From Prochilodus magdalenae (taxonomy: Eukaryota > Chordata > Actinopteri > Characiformes > Prochilodontidae): a stretch of 64,000 nt of DNA. Positions 1 to 13,450 of the stretch are shown one piece after another. Position numbers and translations under genes: made by a program. The first letter of the stretch is position 1, and every line of letters starts with the position of its first letter. The stretch spans positions 349,501 through 413,500 of the forward strand of contig JAMWET010007209.1 of assembly GCA_024036415.1 (NCBI GenBank), written 5' to 3'. Below the pieces are notes generated by a model that was not told the origin of the DNA, made no database searches, and was given only the letters and a program-made list of their open reading frames with translations.

Positions 1-1596
1 TGAACTGAATACTGTCGAAGTTTAACACTGCTGATTTTTTTGACCTACAGTGGTCTGTGCTGCAGGCCACAGCGGGCCAAGGAATAAGTGAGATGTTATA
101 CAGTCCTTCTTTAATCTTAGTGATAAAAGGATAGTTAAATGAATTGCCTAGGAATTTGGACCATATTTTGACCAGTGCCAGAAACCACATCGGCAGGTCT
201 GTTTGAGATACTTAACAGTCCAACATGGTGTAATGCACTCAGTAGTTGGGTGAAGGCTCCCGGGGAGGGAGATACAACAGAAATCCAGGCAGGAGACAGC
301 CGTTCGGAGTACTGGACCATTTATTGGGCTGAGGAGCACCCACACCTCGTGGTTACAATCCCAGACAACACTGCAGCCGAACATAGAGGTTCCAAAACCC
401 CCCGTAACCATTCCGCGTGCCGTACTTCTATAACCGTTAGCTTTGTACTCCCTCTCTCGCTCACGACATACAGTGCGCATGCGCTCAATGCCGGCACTTA
501 AAGTGAGCGTTACGAAGTTGTGACGAGTGTGTGATGGTTTAAGCGCGCAATATAAAGCCTTTAAAACAATGGTGGCAGTAAATGATTGGGCCGTTAGGTG
601 ATTAAAAAGTGTTACTGTTACCGGCGTCCTCCCACACGCTGTCCTGCTAATGGTGGTGCTGTTTTATTTAATCCACAAGTTTGGACTAAGCTTTGTGGAA
701 TTCATCACTCATCTATGCACTCAGATTTAACCCAGACCAAATTAGATTTTTGGCAATTCCAGATTGTATCCAGATTCATTTTTGATAGTCTGGGCAGCAA
801 ACAACAGAGAAAAACAGCGAATCCAGTTTTTGTAAATCGACTCCAAACCACATTTGGAGATGGACTGAATTGTGATGCCAACTGGATTTTTACAGGCATG
901 TCTTAACTTGGACAGAGATGAAAACAGCTTTCTTAACCTGCAGTGAAAGTCATATTACAAGATTCATTAAACTGAAAATTGTGCAAAAATATATTTTTTG
1001 AAAAAACTATATTTTAAATATATATTATATTGTGATATTGTGAGTATATGTGGTGTATCAGGATATTTATTTTTCAGACACCCATCAGTTGGAACTGTTA
1101 AGTTTAAACCTGTTATTAGTTGGGTGTGTCTAACTGGTACTGGTACTGTAGTTGAAGACACCCTCATCATTATCACAGCGACCCATGCAGGTTGGTGATG
1201 TCTGGACACAAATCCAATCAAATCCAATCCAACAAATCTGATTTGCCTGGAGTAAAGACACCCAAAGACACCCCAAGGAAGGTATGCCTGTATTTCAATA
1301 GAAATAAAGAAGGCTGTTTTATTTATTTGCATTATATTTTTCTGGACATTTTTAAAACCGCTACAGTCCACTTTAAATGGTGTGTTTTTTGATTTGTAAA
1401 GTTAAAATCAGTTAAAACATCTTTAGAGAACACACTTAAAATGGCATTTTCTACAAATTGCATTTGCATAATTTATTAAAGAACAATAAACCCATACAAC
1501 ATCAAATACTGTGTGTTTAATCCAGCAACAATTGTGTATTAACATGTGCAGATAAGTGTTCTCTGTAGATGATGTGTAACTTGTCTACAGAAAAAA

Positions 1597-1601
<5 letters not shown>

Positions 1602-1652
<51 letters not shown>
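1602..1652. repeat. (TA)n microsatellite
   Basis: About 25 uninterrupted TA units in the TEAD intron. Confidence 0.97.
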
Positions 1653-1655
<3 letters not shown>

Positions 1656-1975
1656 CTCTTGTTCTGTTCAAACAGTAGATCTGTTAGCACTACGTATACC
1701 ACCTGGTCGTTATAGCATGAGTAACTAGTAAAGGTAGAACTAGTCAGGAGTCATTGACTAGCAAAAAGTGAATTAATACGGCATAAAAGTCTATTATATG
1801 TTGTCTCATAATGCACAAACTAGTCCTGGCTGATCTATTACACTTGATGGAGCATGAAAACTGTAAATTAGATTTTTTGCAAAATTATTGTTTTAGACTG
1901 ACTGATCTATCAGCAGGTCTCTCCGTCTTTCTGTCTCTGTTCTCATATGGTAAGGCTGGAAATGTCTGCAGGGTT

Positions 1976-1976
<1 letters not shown>

Positions 1977-2023
<47 letters not shown>
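1977..2023. repeat. (GA)n microsatellite
   Basis: GA tract with one A-rich interruption. Confidence 0.97.
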
Positions 2024-2024
<1 letters not shown>

Positions 2025-4030
2025 AGCTGTAGGTGACCTGAAAGTCACACACACAGACAAACACACACAGACTGACTTACAGGCAGACAGTTAGGGGCTG
2101 TGAGTGGGGGAGTGGGTGGGAGGGGCCAATAGACAGAGGGCAGAGGACAGGTGCAGATCCCAAGACTGGCTCTCTACCCCTATTTATCTGTCCCTCGCTT
2201 TCCCTCCTCCCCCCTCCATCATCATACACACTCAAAGGGTAAACGTCTATTCTGGTCTCCGGTTACAGCCACGTTGCCTTGAACCCCGAGCTCGGGGGCG
2301 AGCACATGCCATTCCGGACTCTCCATGACATTCCCTACCCACTGCCTACTCGCCCCACAACCCCCACCCCCAGGGAAGAAGGGGGCAATGAAACTACCCC
2401 AAAATGCCCCCCCACTGCACCGTGCCAGGCCTCAGTAATTGCCACCTGCCCCCACTCCTCCAGCAGTGAAGCTCCAGACATTATGCACATGCACAAGCTT
2501 TCAGGGCAGCTCAGGGGCCGCGACTAACAGCTAGTCCAGTGTGCGATGACATTGCGTTTGACCAGAGAGAGCTCACACATGTCCCTACTCATCCCCTCTC
2601 TCACTCTCCACCCATCCACCTTCTGCCCATCCCTCCGTCTATTCATCCCCCTATCCATCAACCCTTATCAAAGCACAACCGTCCTAAGCTACTCATCTGT
2701 TATCGGCCCATCTATCGACAGCTCAGGCACAGAGACATTTATAGCAAGAGATACACATGCGCTATCTCTGCTATCTATAGCTCACATGAAGAAATGGAAA
2801 TCCACATTGTCTTCTAGGTGTCTGGCGTGCAACTCCGAGCTGCCGAAAAAATCATTATAATTCATACGTCTGCGTGACAGTTTTATAGAGCTGAGTGATG
2901 TGTGTCATAAGGACACAGAATTAGGTGTGAGCCACTTAACCCTGATAATGTGAACACAGCTGTTCTTAAAGTGGCTCAGATCTGATTTGAAAAGGTCAGA
3001 TTTGTGTGTCCACACAGCTCTGAAACCATCACATCTGTTTCACATTAAGGCAAAACAATCATATCTGTGCCTCTTTGCCCTGGTAATGTGGAAATGTAGG
3101 GATAGCCAACAAAACAGTTTGTTTCATCAGGTTGAAGGTGCAGATTCAACTGAACCATTTTGAATGCTTTAAGCAACAGAACCCAATGTAGAGGTCTTCA
3201 TGAGTGGAATGATGGCTGTGATTTGGGATGTTATTAGTTTCAGATATGATATTATTCGCCACAACACATCTCTAGTGATTTGAATGCTTTGGCATTCCCT
3301 TCTGTCAAATAAGTATCAATCTTTTGAGTTTTGGACAGAGCCATAAAACTGTTGCTTCAGCTCAACATGTTCAATATTTGCCTGATTAGCCTGACTGTTG
3401 TTTCGTTCCAGCCAGTCTGCACAGAATTTCACCATTTCACAGCTCAGCTTGTTTCTGGCTAACTCTGGTTTGTTTACTTGCTTCGCTGTCAGAGCTGCCA
3501 GCTGAAAATCGTACTTTGGTTTGGAATTTGAAGTCTTTGGAATTTCAGTCTTAACGTCATACTCTTTTTCAAAATGAACTGATTGGGCTGCAGGTCATAT
3601 ATACACTATGCGTTTTTACATGTGCTGCAGTAGCAACTACATCTGCTATCTGCTGGGTAAAGCGAGCTGTCATACAGAGCTCAAAGCATGAGCACAACAG
3701 AACTGAATTTTGAACTCCAGGATGTACACTTCTTCGATTTACACTACTATCAATCACAGCCACTAAACTGAGTAATTAAGGGACGACTTACATCACATGC
3801 AAAGAATTCACCAAACAAAGAAACCACAACACTGTGCCAGACCGCACCCTCCTGGTCTGTATTTGGGCATGACTACATAGATGAATACAGACCGGCTTGT
3901 CATCATTTGTCCTTATTTGGTTCAGATGCTCTGTAGGACTACCTGGAACCCACCCCAGGTCTAGTACAAGAATTGTGATCCCAAACAGAAAGAGAGGGAG
4001 AAAGAAAAAGGTGGAGCTGGGGAAGCGTAC

Positions 4031-4343
4031 CGTACATCTTGCCCTCGTCCGAGAGGATGATCTTGCGCCGACCACAGGGCGGGTAGATGGCCAGTGCCTC
4101 CTGGAAGCTCTGCTCGATGTCTGGGCTCCATACCCCCTCAGCATCATTTTCCAGAGGCTTGTCCAAGGCTTCGCTCAGCTCCTCACTGGCGCCCCCTGGA
4201 GAGGGGGCTGATACCCACTCTGCAGACAGGGTGGTGGCGGTGGGGGGGTACAGGGCAGCTCTGAAGGAGGGCTGGGTCACAAGGTGTGGAGCAGTGGGGG
4301 GTGGGAGCAGCTCCACCTGCCCAGATAGGAGAGGTGACCAATC
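4031..4343 (-). CDS. TEAD transcription factor, first coding exon (gene partial)
   Basis: TEAD proteins bind MCAT DNA sites in the nucleus through the N-terminal TEA domain and recruit YAP/TAZ, the Hippo pathway effectors. This exon encodes the start of that domain: after an acidic, Ser-rich leader come [16 protein letters not shown] and [20 protein letters not shown], the nearly invariant first TEA helix region. The exon ends TAC G before GT at 4030, the usual TEAD intron position (phase 1). The acceptor AG is at 4345-4344 after a pyrimidine-rich tract. The open frame has no ATG before the TEA domain. I infer a CTG start at 4229-4227 (A at -3), giving 66 codons here. The leader (EW, SP, ALDKP) resembles TEAD4 more than TEAD3 or TEAD1, but I cannot assign the paralog. 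The exon coding for RNELIARYIKLRTGKT is not visible down to position 1, so the rest lies outside the window. Confidence 0.95.
4227..4229 (-). promoter_or_regulatory. Probable CTG (non-AUG) start codon of TEAD
   Basis: The minus strand reads GCCACCACC-CTG-TCTGCAGAGTGG, which has A at -3. Known TEAD family members start at non-AUG codons (TEAD1 at ATT, for example). The position matches the start of the leader in other TEADs, about 28 residues before the TEA domain. There is no in-frame ATG upstream in this exon. Exon 1 would place an in-frame TAA (13166-13164) one codon before the splice junction. Inference: translation must start inside this exon. Confidence 0.7.
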
Positions 4344-7300
4344 CTGAGGACAAGCACAAAGGAATGATCCCTTAGAATTCACCAGAGTCAGCAAAAAACA
4401 TGGTTTAATATAAAATTAATCAGTTCTGACTTACATAGAGTGTCTATGAAAATAGAAGAAAGTTATTTTGTGATCATTTGAATCTGATAGACAGTAATTG
4501 TTGTGTGCAGAGTCTTGTTTTGCATAAACAATGTTTTGCAAAAGAAAATGCGGCTGCATTGTAAGTGAAATAAGTGAGAATGTGATAATTATATCACTCC
4601 CGGTGTTATTAATTATGTAATTACAGAATTCTATTCAAATCATACATGAGTAATAAAATGCTACATGCTAAATTAAAACTAGAGAGTGATGACTTCTTAA
4701 ACTCAGCTGCCACTGCAAGGCACAAAATAGCAAGTAGTGCAACAACCCTGTAAATCAGAGATGGGAAAATACTCTGGAGGAGGCCGCAGTACGTCACAGT
4801 CATGCGAGTGGGATTTGATAGGGGAATTGCGGCGACCGCAAGAGCATCGCATGTGTCCTGAGACGTGTTAATCCAACTTGGAAAAAGCACCTCAGACCAA
4901 AAATTAAATTAGGAGGGGAGAATATAACGCATGGAGCGACACCTCGCATGTAACCACGTAAACAGACTGAGAAACACTTAACAGCCGTACAGTCGTCTTT
5001 GTGCTGGGATTATTATGGGCTGTCTGCCTCAAATCCGATCAGTCTGATAATATCTAAAGTGCTTTAGAGCTGGCTGATGATGCAAATGACACCAGGCCTG
5101 CAATTAAACCATCAGATTGCGATGGTCAAAGTAATGCTGCTAATGACTTCTTCTGCTGCTCGGGGAGACACTCCACTTTTAACCTCAATAAGGACCAGTT
5201 TAACAAGAGAAAGGCCAGATGAGAAACATGGCTAAACTGATTTTAATCAGGCAGTGTCTAACTAAACCTTCTGCGATAGATAAGGATGCACTTATCTGGG
5301 ACGGGTGGGCCAATGTCGATACGCCATATCTTTCATATACATGTCTGCCGCTGCTATAAACACTAGGGTGAGCAATATCATCATATATGATCATTAACAC
5401 TACCTCCCAACAAACTGAGCGGCAACCATTTAGACTGTTAATCCGTGTAAGTGACGTGGTGTGGTAACGGATTGCGTCATATCCACCATCAAACCATCAA
5501 ATCTCAACATGGTGATGTTTGAAACCCAGCAGGAGATATAATAGTTGATAACAACATTAGTGTTATGCTGCATAATGTTTAAAAACTATATTAGTCTGCT
5601 TTGGGGCTCAGAACTGGTCTACTGCTCTCCACACATTTTACCTCGTTAAATATCCACTTCCAAGTGTTTTAGTGACACGCCCACAAAGTGTGAAGGGGGA
5701 AGCAATTTAGCTTGCTTTGATGAAAATACATGGTTAACTTAATGCTCAACTACAGATGATTTTATTATTATAAAACTAATATACAGAATTATAAATTCCA
5801 CTCTATAACAAAATACCCTTCCCTGTACATATAGTGGATACCCTCAGTACTGACAGAACAAAGACTAACTACACATTTTACTACAAAGTGAGCAGTGCTG
5901 TTTGTGAAACACTAAAAAAATTTATTGTAATTATATCTTACCACCACACCACAAGTTTCTATCTTTCTATCTTGTTATAACTCATTAAATCTGATAAAAT
6001 CTAATAAATATTGCGATGCATATTGTGTATGGTGAAATGTCTTTGAAGAATTGTGATATTTTTGCCATACCTCTGCAAAAAAAAGTTAGTGTCTGGACTG
6101 CCTTATTATTTTGAGTTATTTAAACTTGAAATAATACACTTCTGGGCATAAAACAGATTCTTGTTTTATTAACTTACTAATTGAAATTCAATTAACTCAG
6201 TTAAGGCCCCCATACTAACTATTTTAAGTTAAAACAATTTCAGTTTTTTACAATGTTTCTAAACCACAGAAACCTGGATTAATGTTACTCATCGAACATC
6301 TATATATAGAGAGTTTCATATATACTTTAGTTTGAAATATCAGATAAGTACAAACAGCCTACCCAATTCCAGGATGCATCTTTACTGAGTCTCCAGTGTA
6401 ATAACTGTATTAATCTAATTGATGGTCTTCCACGTGTTAGATATAACTTTAAATGTGTCTATGCAAGTTTAATTGACCCTAAAAGAAAATGGCATTATTT
6501 TAAAAATCAAAATAATTGTCCGGGACTCTAGTTAGTTGCAATATGTGTGAACATTAGCTGTTAACAAGCAAGGGAGCAGTTCTGTATCACTTACTGGTAC
6601 ATGGTTATGCTCTTTGCATAATAAATGACATGCAAAGTCGTAATGGAGAATTACCGTATCACTACTGTGAATTACAGTATCGTGTCTGATATATGGTCAT
6701 GATAACCGACCATCTGATTAACACTTTTACATTCAGTACCTAACTTTTCTACCTTTATTTCAGTAGAACTGTAGTGGCAAACTCAGATCTTCACACAGCT
6801 CTCTACCAGACTATCTCACCTTTAACTCAAGATCCAGTAGTTCTTCTGTGACTGTTAAACACTCCCTCTCTCTTACACACACTCGCGCAGACTGAGGAGG
6901 TCACTGCAAGGGTCGAAAGCACTGAGGTGTCTGAGAGTTTGTGTTAAAATCTGTACTGGAAACCAACACAAGACAAATCTGCGGCTGAGAGGATGAGTGT
7001 GTGTGTGTGCGTGCATGAGTGCTGGTGTACGGGAAAAGGAGGGTTAGTGAGTGTACAGCACGTCATGTCTGTGTGATTCAGCCGCTCTCTTTCCTCTGAG
7101 CCCTCAATACACCAGCTTCCTTACAGTCCTAATCTGGAAATACTGCACAACGGAGGCTCGCACACACAACAACACCACATTTAACACGTTTAGAAACACA
7201 TACTGTCATGTGATGTGGTGTATTATGCTAATGATAAGTACGCCATATTGCCGACCACACCTCTGCACTATTAAAATTTTTAACAATACAAATACTGATG

Positions 7301-7972
7301 AGTGACTAATCTGGTTTCCATTTATTAGCCCTTACTTTCCATCAGTTCACTGCAAACAAAGGGGTGTTATTTTAACAATGGCGGAGTTTTATGTCCAAGC
7401 TTACCCATTCAGTCTACACCACTGTAGTAAAAGTGAGTCACTGGTTACAGCCAGCTTAACAACCTGCATAATAAGCCCAGTGAAACTATTAACAAATGAT
7501 AATTAACACCTCTCCACACATTACAGGTGTAGAAACTGCTTATTATATTTATAATATATCATTTCTTCTCTGTAAAGTATTACATAGCGTAGCTTATGCC
7601 ACTGCAACCCAAAAGAGCAAAAACACTCACTATGAAGCAAGAACATCAAGAGCCCACCAGCTATTGAGCAAATAAACTCATGAGTTAGACCCTGAGTGGC
7701 ACAAACCACAACATACCCGTTTCCCACTACCAGGATAACCACAGAGCAACAGGACATAAGCTTACATCTGTAACACATATAAGCACCACCATGGAATTAC
7801 ACACACACAGCCACCCACACCCACGCATGGACACACGGCCACAGTACAATGTGTCTATTCAGTAGCAGCAAAGCCTTTGTGTCATAGTCAGACCAACTGA
7901 TCAAGCCTGTCTGAAACCGAGGATTCATTCTATAAAACCCATAAAGATGGTGTGGAATCAAAATGAAATCTC

Positions 7973-7982
7973 TATATATATT

Positions 7983-8020
<38 letters not shown>

Positions 8021-8049
8021 TACACACACACACACACACACATATATAT
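7973..8049. repeat. Compound (TA)n/(TG)n/(CA)n microsatellite
   Basis: A TA tract, then a TATG mix, then about eleven CA units, ending in TA. Confidence 0.95.
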
Positions 8050-9271
8050 ACATATTGGGGAAAATGCCTTTTTTATTTATTTATTGTTTTGCAATTTTTA
8101 CCCGCTACATATGCTGCGACATAGCAGGTGAGCCCTGTGACTGCTCTTCTTCACGAGTTCAGGAACCGTGCAAGCTCTCTTTTGTATCAAGCAGCAATAA
8201 AGCTGTAGCATGCCACAATTCATTAATTGTGTCTTGCTAAACATTGTATCTTGTGCTGTGGGTATTGCGATGACGTTTGTGATGACGATGCTCAAACAAT
8301 ATATATGTATATATATACAAACACTACAGGCAGCTGACAGTTACTTGGCATGTAAACGGTTTAGAAGTGCTAAACAATTTAACAGCCTGTTTTGAAAGAT
8401 GATTTAATTGTATTACAGGGGCAGAACTGATAAAGTAGTAGCTCCCTACTGCTGACAGACACACCTCGAGCTCAAATTAACCAACATTACTTACCACTTC
8501 CCTCTAAACATCTTCTAGCACCATTTTTCTTTTCAAACAACGTCTGTCTCAGTGAATGTGTTTCTGATTTCCCTTCTTTACATGCTTTTGTCTGAAAAAT
8601 GGACAGTCTGTTTGCTGTGATGTAAACATATAATCAATAAAGTTCACATCTGTAGAAAACAGCTGCAGCTGGGTTACCGACTTAAATACTTGTGTTCAGG
8701 GAATTGCGTAATAAACGTGACAGGCCTAGGGAGTCTATTGCCGTAGATACACTCGATTGCACATGTAACATAATGGCATTATTCAGTGGAATAAATTGAT
8801 CACTGCATGTGTGCCTGTCGGACTGATACTGTACAGAACGCTGGCCTTTGGTAAGTACTAAACTGACTCAGCCTGGATCTGTTCTGAATTGGTTTCTGTG
8901 GCTGGAATAAACCCATGAGGGTTTTCGATAGTTATCAAAACCAAAAAGCAGATGGTTGTGGTTTATTCAACCTGCAGCTGTTTAGTCGTGTGGGATTAGG
9001 CCTAAACAAAACTGCAGAGGACACAAGGAGTACAATGGAAACCATATCTCGGCATCTTCCAGGACATATTTAATAAGGTGAAATGTCTTAAAGCTTAATA
9101 GTCTGTGCAGTGCAATTGTATATGAGTGTTTATATAAAGTCTTTATACAGACCATCATGTGAGCCAGACCTGCCAAACCTGATACAAGCCATTAGTGTGT
9201 TGTTGTTTAAGTGTGAAGGAGCAGGGTTAATTATCCTAAGCACATAAGCAGCGCCATTCCTCTATCTCATA

Positions 9272-9272
<1 letters not shown>

Positions 9273-9303
<31 letters not shown>
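9273..9303. repeat. (CT)n microsatellite
   Basis: Pure CT with one CC interruption. Confidence 0.95.
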
Positions 9304-10771
9304 TACCAAAGCCTCCAGTTCCTGCACTGATACTGTACATAATCCCCCTTCAGCTGGCTACACACACACACACACATCCAGTCCACACATACATGCTGAA
9401 ACTCAGCTGGACCACATTCACTTTAATCTGGCTGGGTTTGTAAAGTGGGATAACCCAGGAAGGCCACTGAGCTTTACTCAAAGTTGAAATGAACGCTCAT
9501 ACAGGTAGTGAAGTACCCTACACTGTTTAGTACCAAGGGCAGAATCAGCTTCAATATTAAATCCAGTCTGTAATGAAACTTACTGTGGGTAACTATATCT
9601 ACTCTGTCTAACTATGTAAATATATGGACATTGCCAGTACTTAAAGCACACTGACCAACTGCATGTTTCAGTACCAAGGTCTTAATTAGTCCTCTTTAAT
9701 TGGGTTTAGCTCAGTGCTGTGTTTGAAAGGTTGAATGAAAATCATTCGTCCTCCCAACTCCTCCTTTTTAATAGTGTTTGGTATTAAACGTAAATGTGGC
9801 ATCACTGGGGTACCTCAAAATGCTTGCAATTACAGAAATTAACAAATTGACAAGAACAGTTTATTTATTTATTTATTTTTACATAATGAAACCACCAATA
9901 ATGTGATAATATCAAACTGAGAGAGATTAAAGGCCATCAAGGACTAAAACAAAGATGAATAAATGGAGTTCTGAAAAGCAGTGTGTCCTACAGACTACAT
10001 GATTTGTGCGCATTGTGTTGCAAGTCAACAAAACTCAAATGCTGAGAGCTTTTCTTGAGAGCCAACCAAAATTTTAAAGTGTCCTGTATAAATAAAGCCC
10101 ATTTTCCAAAAAAACTACACACTGTCTTTAAATAGATAATGATATCATCACCTACCACTAATGACAAGCATGCAGTACCACATCCAGGGTGTTTTCCATA
10201 AGGTACTGTGACCACGGCTCCTAAACAGAGGCAAACTGTCAGTGCCTGTTACTTGCATATATGTAACAGCAGGTTGTTTTATCGACGTCCACATTTTCCC
10301 TCGTCATCCACCAACAGCAGCATGAAACTTTCCACTCTGTCCATAAATCAAGGCATTTATATGACTCAACAAATGTCAATAATTCTGTTCAAATAGTGCA
10401 GGCCGATCTTTAACCATATGGAATGAAGAGTTCCTTATCAAGGGTGTGAACAAGATTGTAATTGGTTGACTTTCACTTGAAACACAGAAGCAACAACCGT
10501 CCAAATGACTGTTTTTACTTTGGCCATCAGGTAACGGCACTCACGCTGTATTCGAAGGCTGCTCCTGCTCATATTCCAAAATTTCATAGCATATCTATAT
10601 ATGACTCTCTGTGCCAAATAGCCAGTTGTCTCTTACTTTCAGTGCAGTGCTTTATATGAGTCTTTGTATTTTAACAGGCCTCTGATTCAAAAGAACATTT
10701 CTTTTTATAAATGCCAGTTTGGCCCATATTGAAAGCCTGGCAAACAGAAAATGCTGGAAGTGTGCTAGTGT

Positions 10772-10985
10772 GTTTCATATTGTCGCTGTCCAAAGAAAAA
10801 CAAGTATCTCCAAAATGGCAACTTTACAGGAGAGACCAAAAACCTCATTCACTTTAAATGGAAGTCAATGGAACCAGACGTCTTTCCAAACATTTTTGCG
10901 CCATTTCTGTTGGTCCATTCGTTTTGCAATTCTCACACAATGTAAATGGCAGCTGCTAAGTTCAAGTGACGTATAAAAGTCAAAA
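10772..10985 (+). repeat. Dispersed repeat (pair with 34325-34530)
   Basis: Shares TATCTCCAAAATGGCAAC, CTGTCCAAAG, TTTCCAAAC and a CACA-ATGTAAA-GCAGCTG segment, in the same order and orientation, with 34325-34530. It is probably an old SINE or MITE family; no tRNA head is seen. Confidence 0.65.
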
Positions 10986-13160
10986 TGGACAAAAATGGAG
11001 ATACATGTTTTTCATTGGGCAGTGAGGATATGTTCAGTAACTGCACACAGTTTAGGTTTCAGGTTTAAAAAAGGAAACAGAGCTGCCCCTGAATAAAAAC
11101 CCTGTTTAATATATATTGCTTAGTTACACTGAAGCAATCAGGGTTAGACGACATGACAACATTTACAATCACGATATGTCACAGTGTGCTTTTCTGAAAA
11201 CCTGCGCGATTCAGTATACAGAGAGATGAATTAGTCCTGTTTGATTTACTACATTGTGGTGCAGTTTGAACAGAACTGAGGGTACTTCATGACTATGAGT
11301 TGTCACATGGCACTCTTTCTGTTTTCTAGTCTTTTCTGACTTTGTGATGTATCACAATGTAATGCCTTCTTTCCCATAGCCCACCCTCAGCAGCAACATA
11401 ATCTGTCCATATAATGCAGCCCTATATTACACAGGATGTGTACGCTGACAGGGCGCGTGTGGGCTCTGCCGGGTCCATCTGGATGAACATGCGTGTGCTG
11501 ACATTTAGATTTGAGTTAACACACACAGAGATGCAACCAATCAACTCACATGCCAAGTTTGGACCACAGAGCGCAGTGATGAAGCGCTACAAGGCAAAGG
11601 TCATACTCGTTACTTTCTCCTGAAGAAAGCGTGGGTCTGCCTTCCACACTTCCACACACCACAGGACCAAACACAGCAAGTCCCTACACTTGATTTAGCC
11701 ACACTTCATTCACATTTCACTGTCAGTCACCTCCTCATCTCACAACGTCTGACACCCTCATGTCATGTGAAATAGAGAGTCCGGCCAACAAACACATCAG
11801 TAATATTGGGCTTCAGTCACCAGCATCTTTCTAAGTTTGTTCCTAAATTGGTTAGGGAGTAAAGCCCCCAGAAGATGTCTACGTCAGACTCATGATGTGC
11901 CTGTGTCACTGTTGTTGACTGTGTGAAAACACCGGGAATGTGATTGATCATAAGAGGAACAAGTAAGCAAAAGAATGCCTGCTGTAAACGATATCAGCCA
12001 CAACACAGTATGCTCCGGCTCAAACTCTCCAGAGCAAACAGCTTGGCCTTTGGCTGTCCCTACAGCAAAACCTCGAGCAGGTGTCTCCTGTGCCGTCGCT
12101 GCTTTAATTCCACCTGTTGCCCCGGTGGAGCCCCCCACCACAACCTCAGCACTGCATACTGCATTCCACCCAGATATATTCAGCCCTGATCCACTCTCAT
12201 CACTGCTGGACAGACTGTGCGGGTGGAACATCTGCACCAACAGGCTTGTGTGCACAGCTACGAGAGGTTTTATGATTAGCTGCCAATTTTTCATCTAATC
12301 AAAATAAATCAATGAGTTCATTTATAACAATGTGCCATTCACCGGATTTGATTAAGAAGCCCTAATCAAAGCTCTACGAACTTCCAAAAAATGAGCGCAA
12401 TCTTAAGAGTGTGTTATGTCCATTTATTCATTTATTTGGTTGGTTGTATTGGTAAAGAAACTCCCTGAACTGTAAGATGTGCGTACATATAATACGATTA
12501 CTATTAATACAATATAAAATCAATGCAATAATTGTTATAATAATTTTTCCTATTTATTGCTGCTGCTGTTGGCATGGTAGTGTTACTATTCACCCAGCTA
12601 TTCCACACTAATGATATTTTGATCAAAAGGACATCATCACTACAGTTATAATTCAATGCCTGCTGTTGTTATCAGCTACTAACGGTATTACTGACCCACA
12701 TCAATTTGGTAATAGCTTATTTATCTTGTGTTTCTTGATGCCCGCCTGCTAAACACCTGTAGCTCGCTGTGGACACTCTGTTCCGGACACTGTACACAGA
12801 CAGAGGGAACTGTATTTAGTGAAGCCCATTAGAGTGAGGGGCTAATCTTTAACTGCACTAGCCTCACTCACTTACTCACTCAGTCAGTCAGTCAAAAAGT
12901 TCCGGCCTGGACGCAGGAAGTCAGTCCGCACTGGAGCGAGGGAAAAGACGGATTAAGAGGAATTCTGAGGAAAACTATTTCAGAAATGTGAAATATTTCA
13001 CTATAAGTGCGGACAGTCTCTGAAGCGAGCTGCTGCCCCTCCGCAAGCTGTCAGCGCTGTCCGAGTCCGCTCAGTTTCCTCTCTACACAAGTTGGTTCAA
13101 AAATGTTGTCTGTTTGAAAAAGAGGCACGAGACTGGAGCAAACTGCAAAAACCCACTTAC

Positions 13161-13320
13161 CTCTTAAAAGACAGCGGTCTGGGCAGTGAATTCTGGCGGA
13201 GTCCTCTTTATTTAAAGGGTAAAATGTGCCCGGAATGCCGGAGTATTTCGTCCCCGCAGACGGAGCTGCTTGAAGGCTGGAATGTGAGGAATTGGCGATG
13301 ATCCGGAGGCTGGTCGGCGG
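13161..13320 (-). other. TEAD 5' untranslated exon 1 (inferred)
   Basis: The minus strand has a strong donor, AAGAG/GTAAGTGGGT, with the exon ending at 13161. Just upstream is a CpG-rich stretch with CCAAT and GC boxes. The exon would be non-coding: a TAA lies at 13166-13164 in the frame of the next exon. The 5' boundary near 13300-13320 is a guess from promoter spacing. I assign it to TEAD from orientation, position and the need for an upstream exon. Confidence 0.6.
13232..13284. promoter_or_regulatory. Clustered TEAD-type (GGAATG/CATTCC) motifs
   Basis: GGAATG occurs at 13232-13237 and 13279-13284. The second reads ACATTCCAGCC on the minus strand, matching the MCAT/TEAD consensus. A third GGAATG lies at 13671-13676. 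They sit within or next to the inferred TEAD first exon and promoter. Binding is inferred from the motif only. Confidence 0.35.
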
Positions 13321-13349
13321 CGGGCGCCCAGTTTTTGTTTACTACCTGT

Positions 13350-13450
13350 TTTCAGACAAGCCCCGCCCTCCTGTCACGGGATTGGCTGGCAGCTATCGCT
13401 CCGATTGGCGCACTGTGTGTGAGTACGAACTGGTAGCCAATCACAGTACA
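13350..13450 (-). promoter_or_regulatory. TEAD core promoter
   Basis: This is a CpG-rich block. A GC box CCCCGCCC lies at 13361-13368. ATTGG (CCAAT on the minus strand) occurs at 13381-13385 and 13404-13408, with a plus-strand CCAAT at 13437-13441. Spacing to the inferred exon 1 suits a TATA-less, NF-Y/Sp-type vertebrate promoter. There is a TATA-like TATAAGA on the plus strand near 13500, so divergent transcription is possible. Confidence 0.55.

Larger units (their letters stand above)
1..4030 (-). other. TEAD intron 2 (continues beyond the window)
   Basis: Non-coding. It holds a (TA)n tract near 1602, a (GA)n tract near 1977 and a GC-rich block near 2250-2450. I looked on the minus strand for the next TEA-domain exon and did not find it. 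Two CATTCC TEAD-type motifs lie close together near 2310-2333. Nothing else is recognisable. Confidence 0.75.
4344..13160 (-). other. TEAD intron 1
   Basis: This intron runs from the exon 1 donor (GT at 13160-13159) to the acceptor before the first coding exon. It contains simple repeats (TA/CA near 7973-8049, CT near 9273) and a dispersed repeat near 10772-10985 that recurs at 34325. No conserved coding exon was recognised. Open frames such as those at 11890-12298 lack homology and convincing splice sites. Confidence 0.7.

Noticed and set aside
11890..12298. Overlapping open frames of 107 and 134 codons on opposite strands
   Set aside because: Both strands are open over the same stretch, with no recognised domain, no splice signals and no conserved neighbour; most likely chance in a less AT-rich segment.
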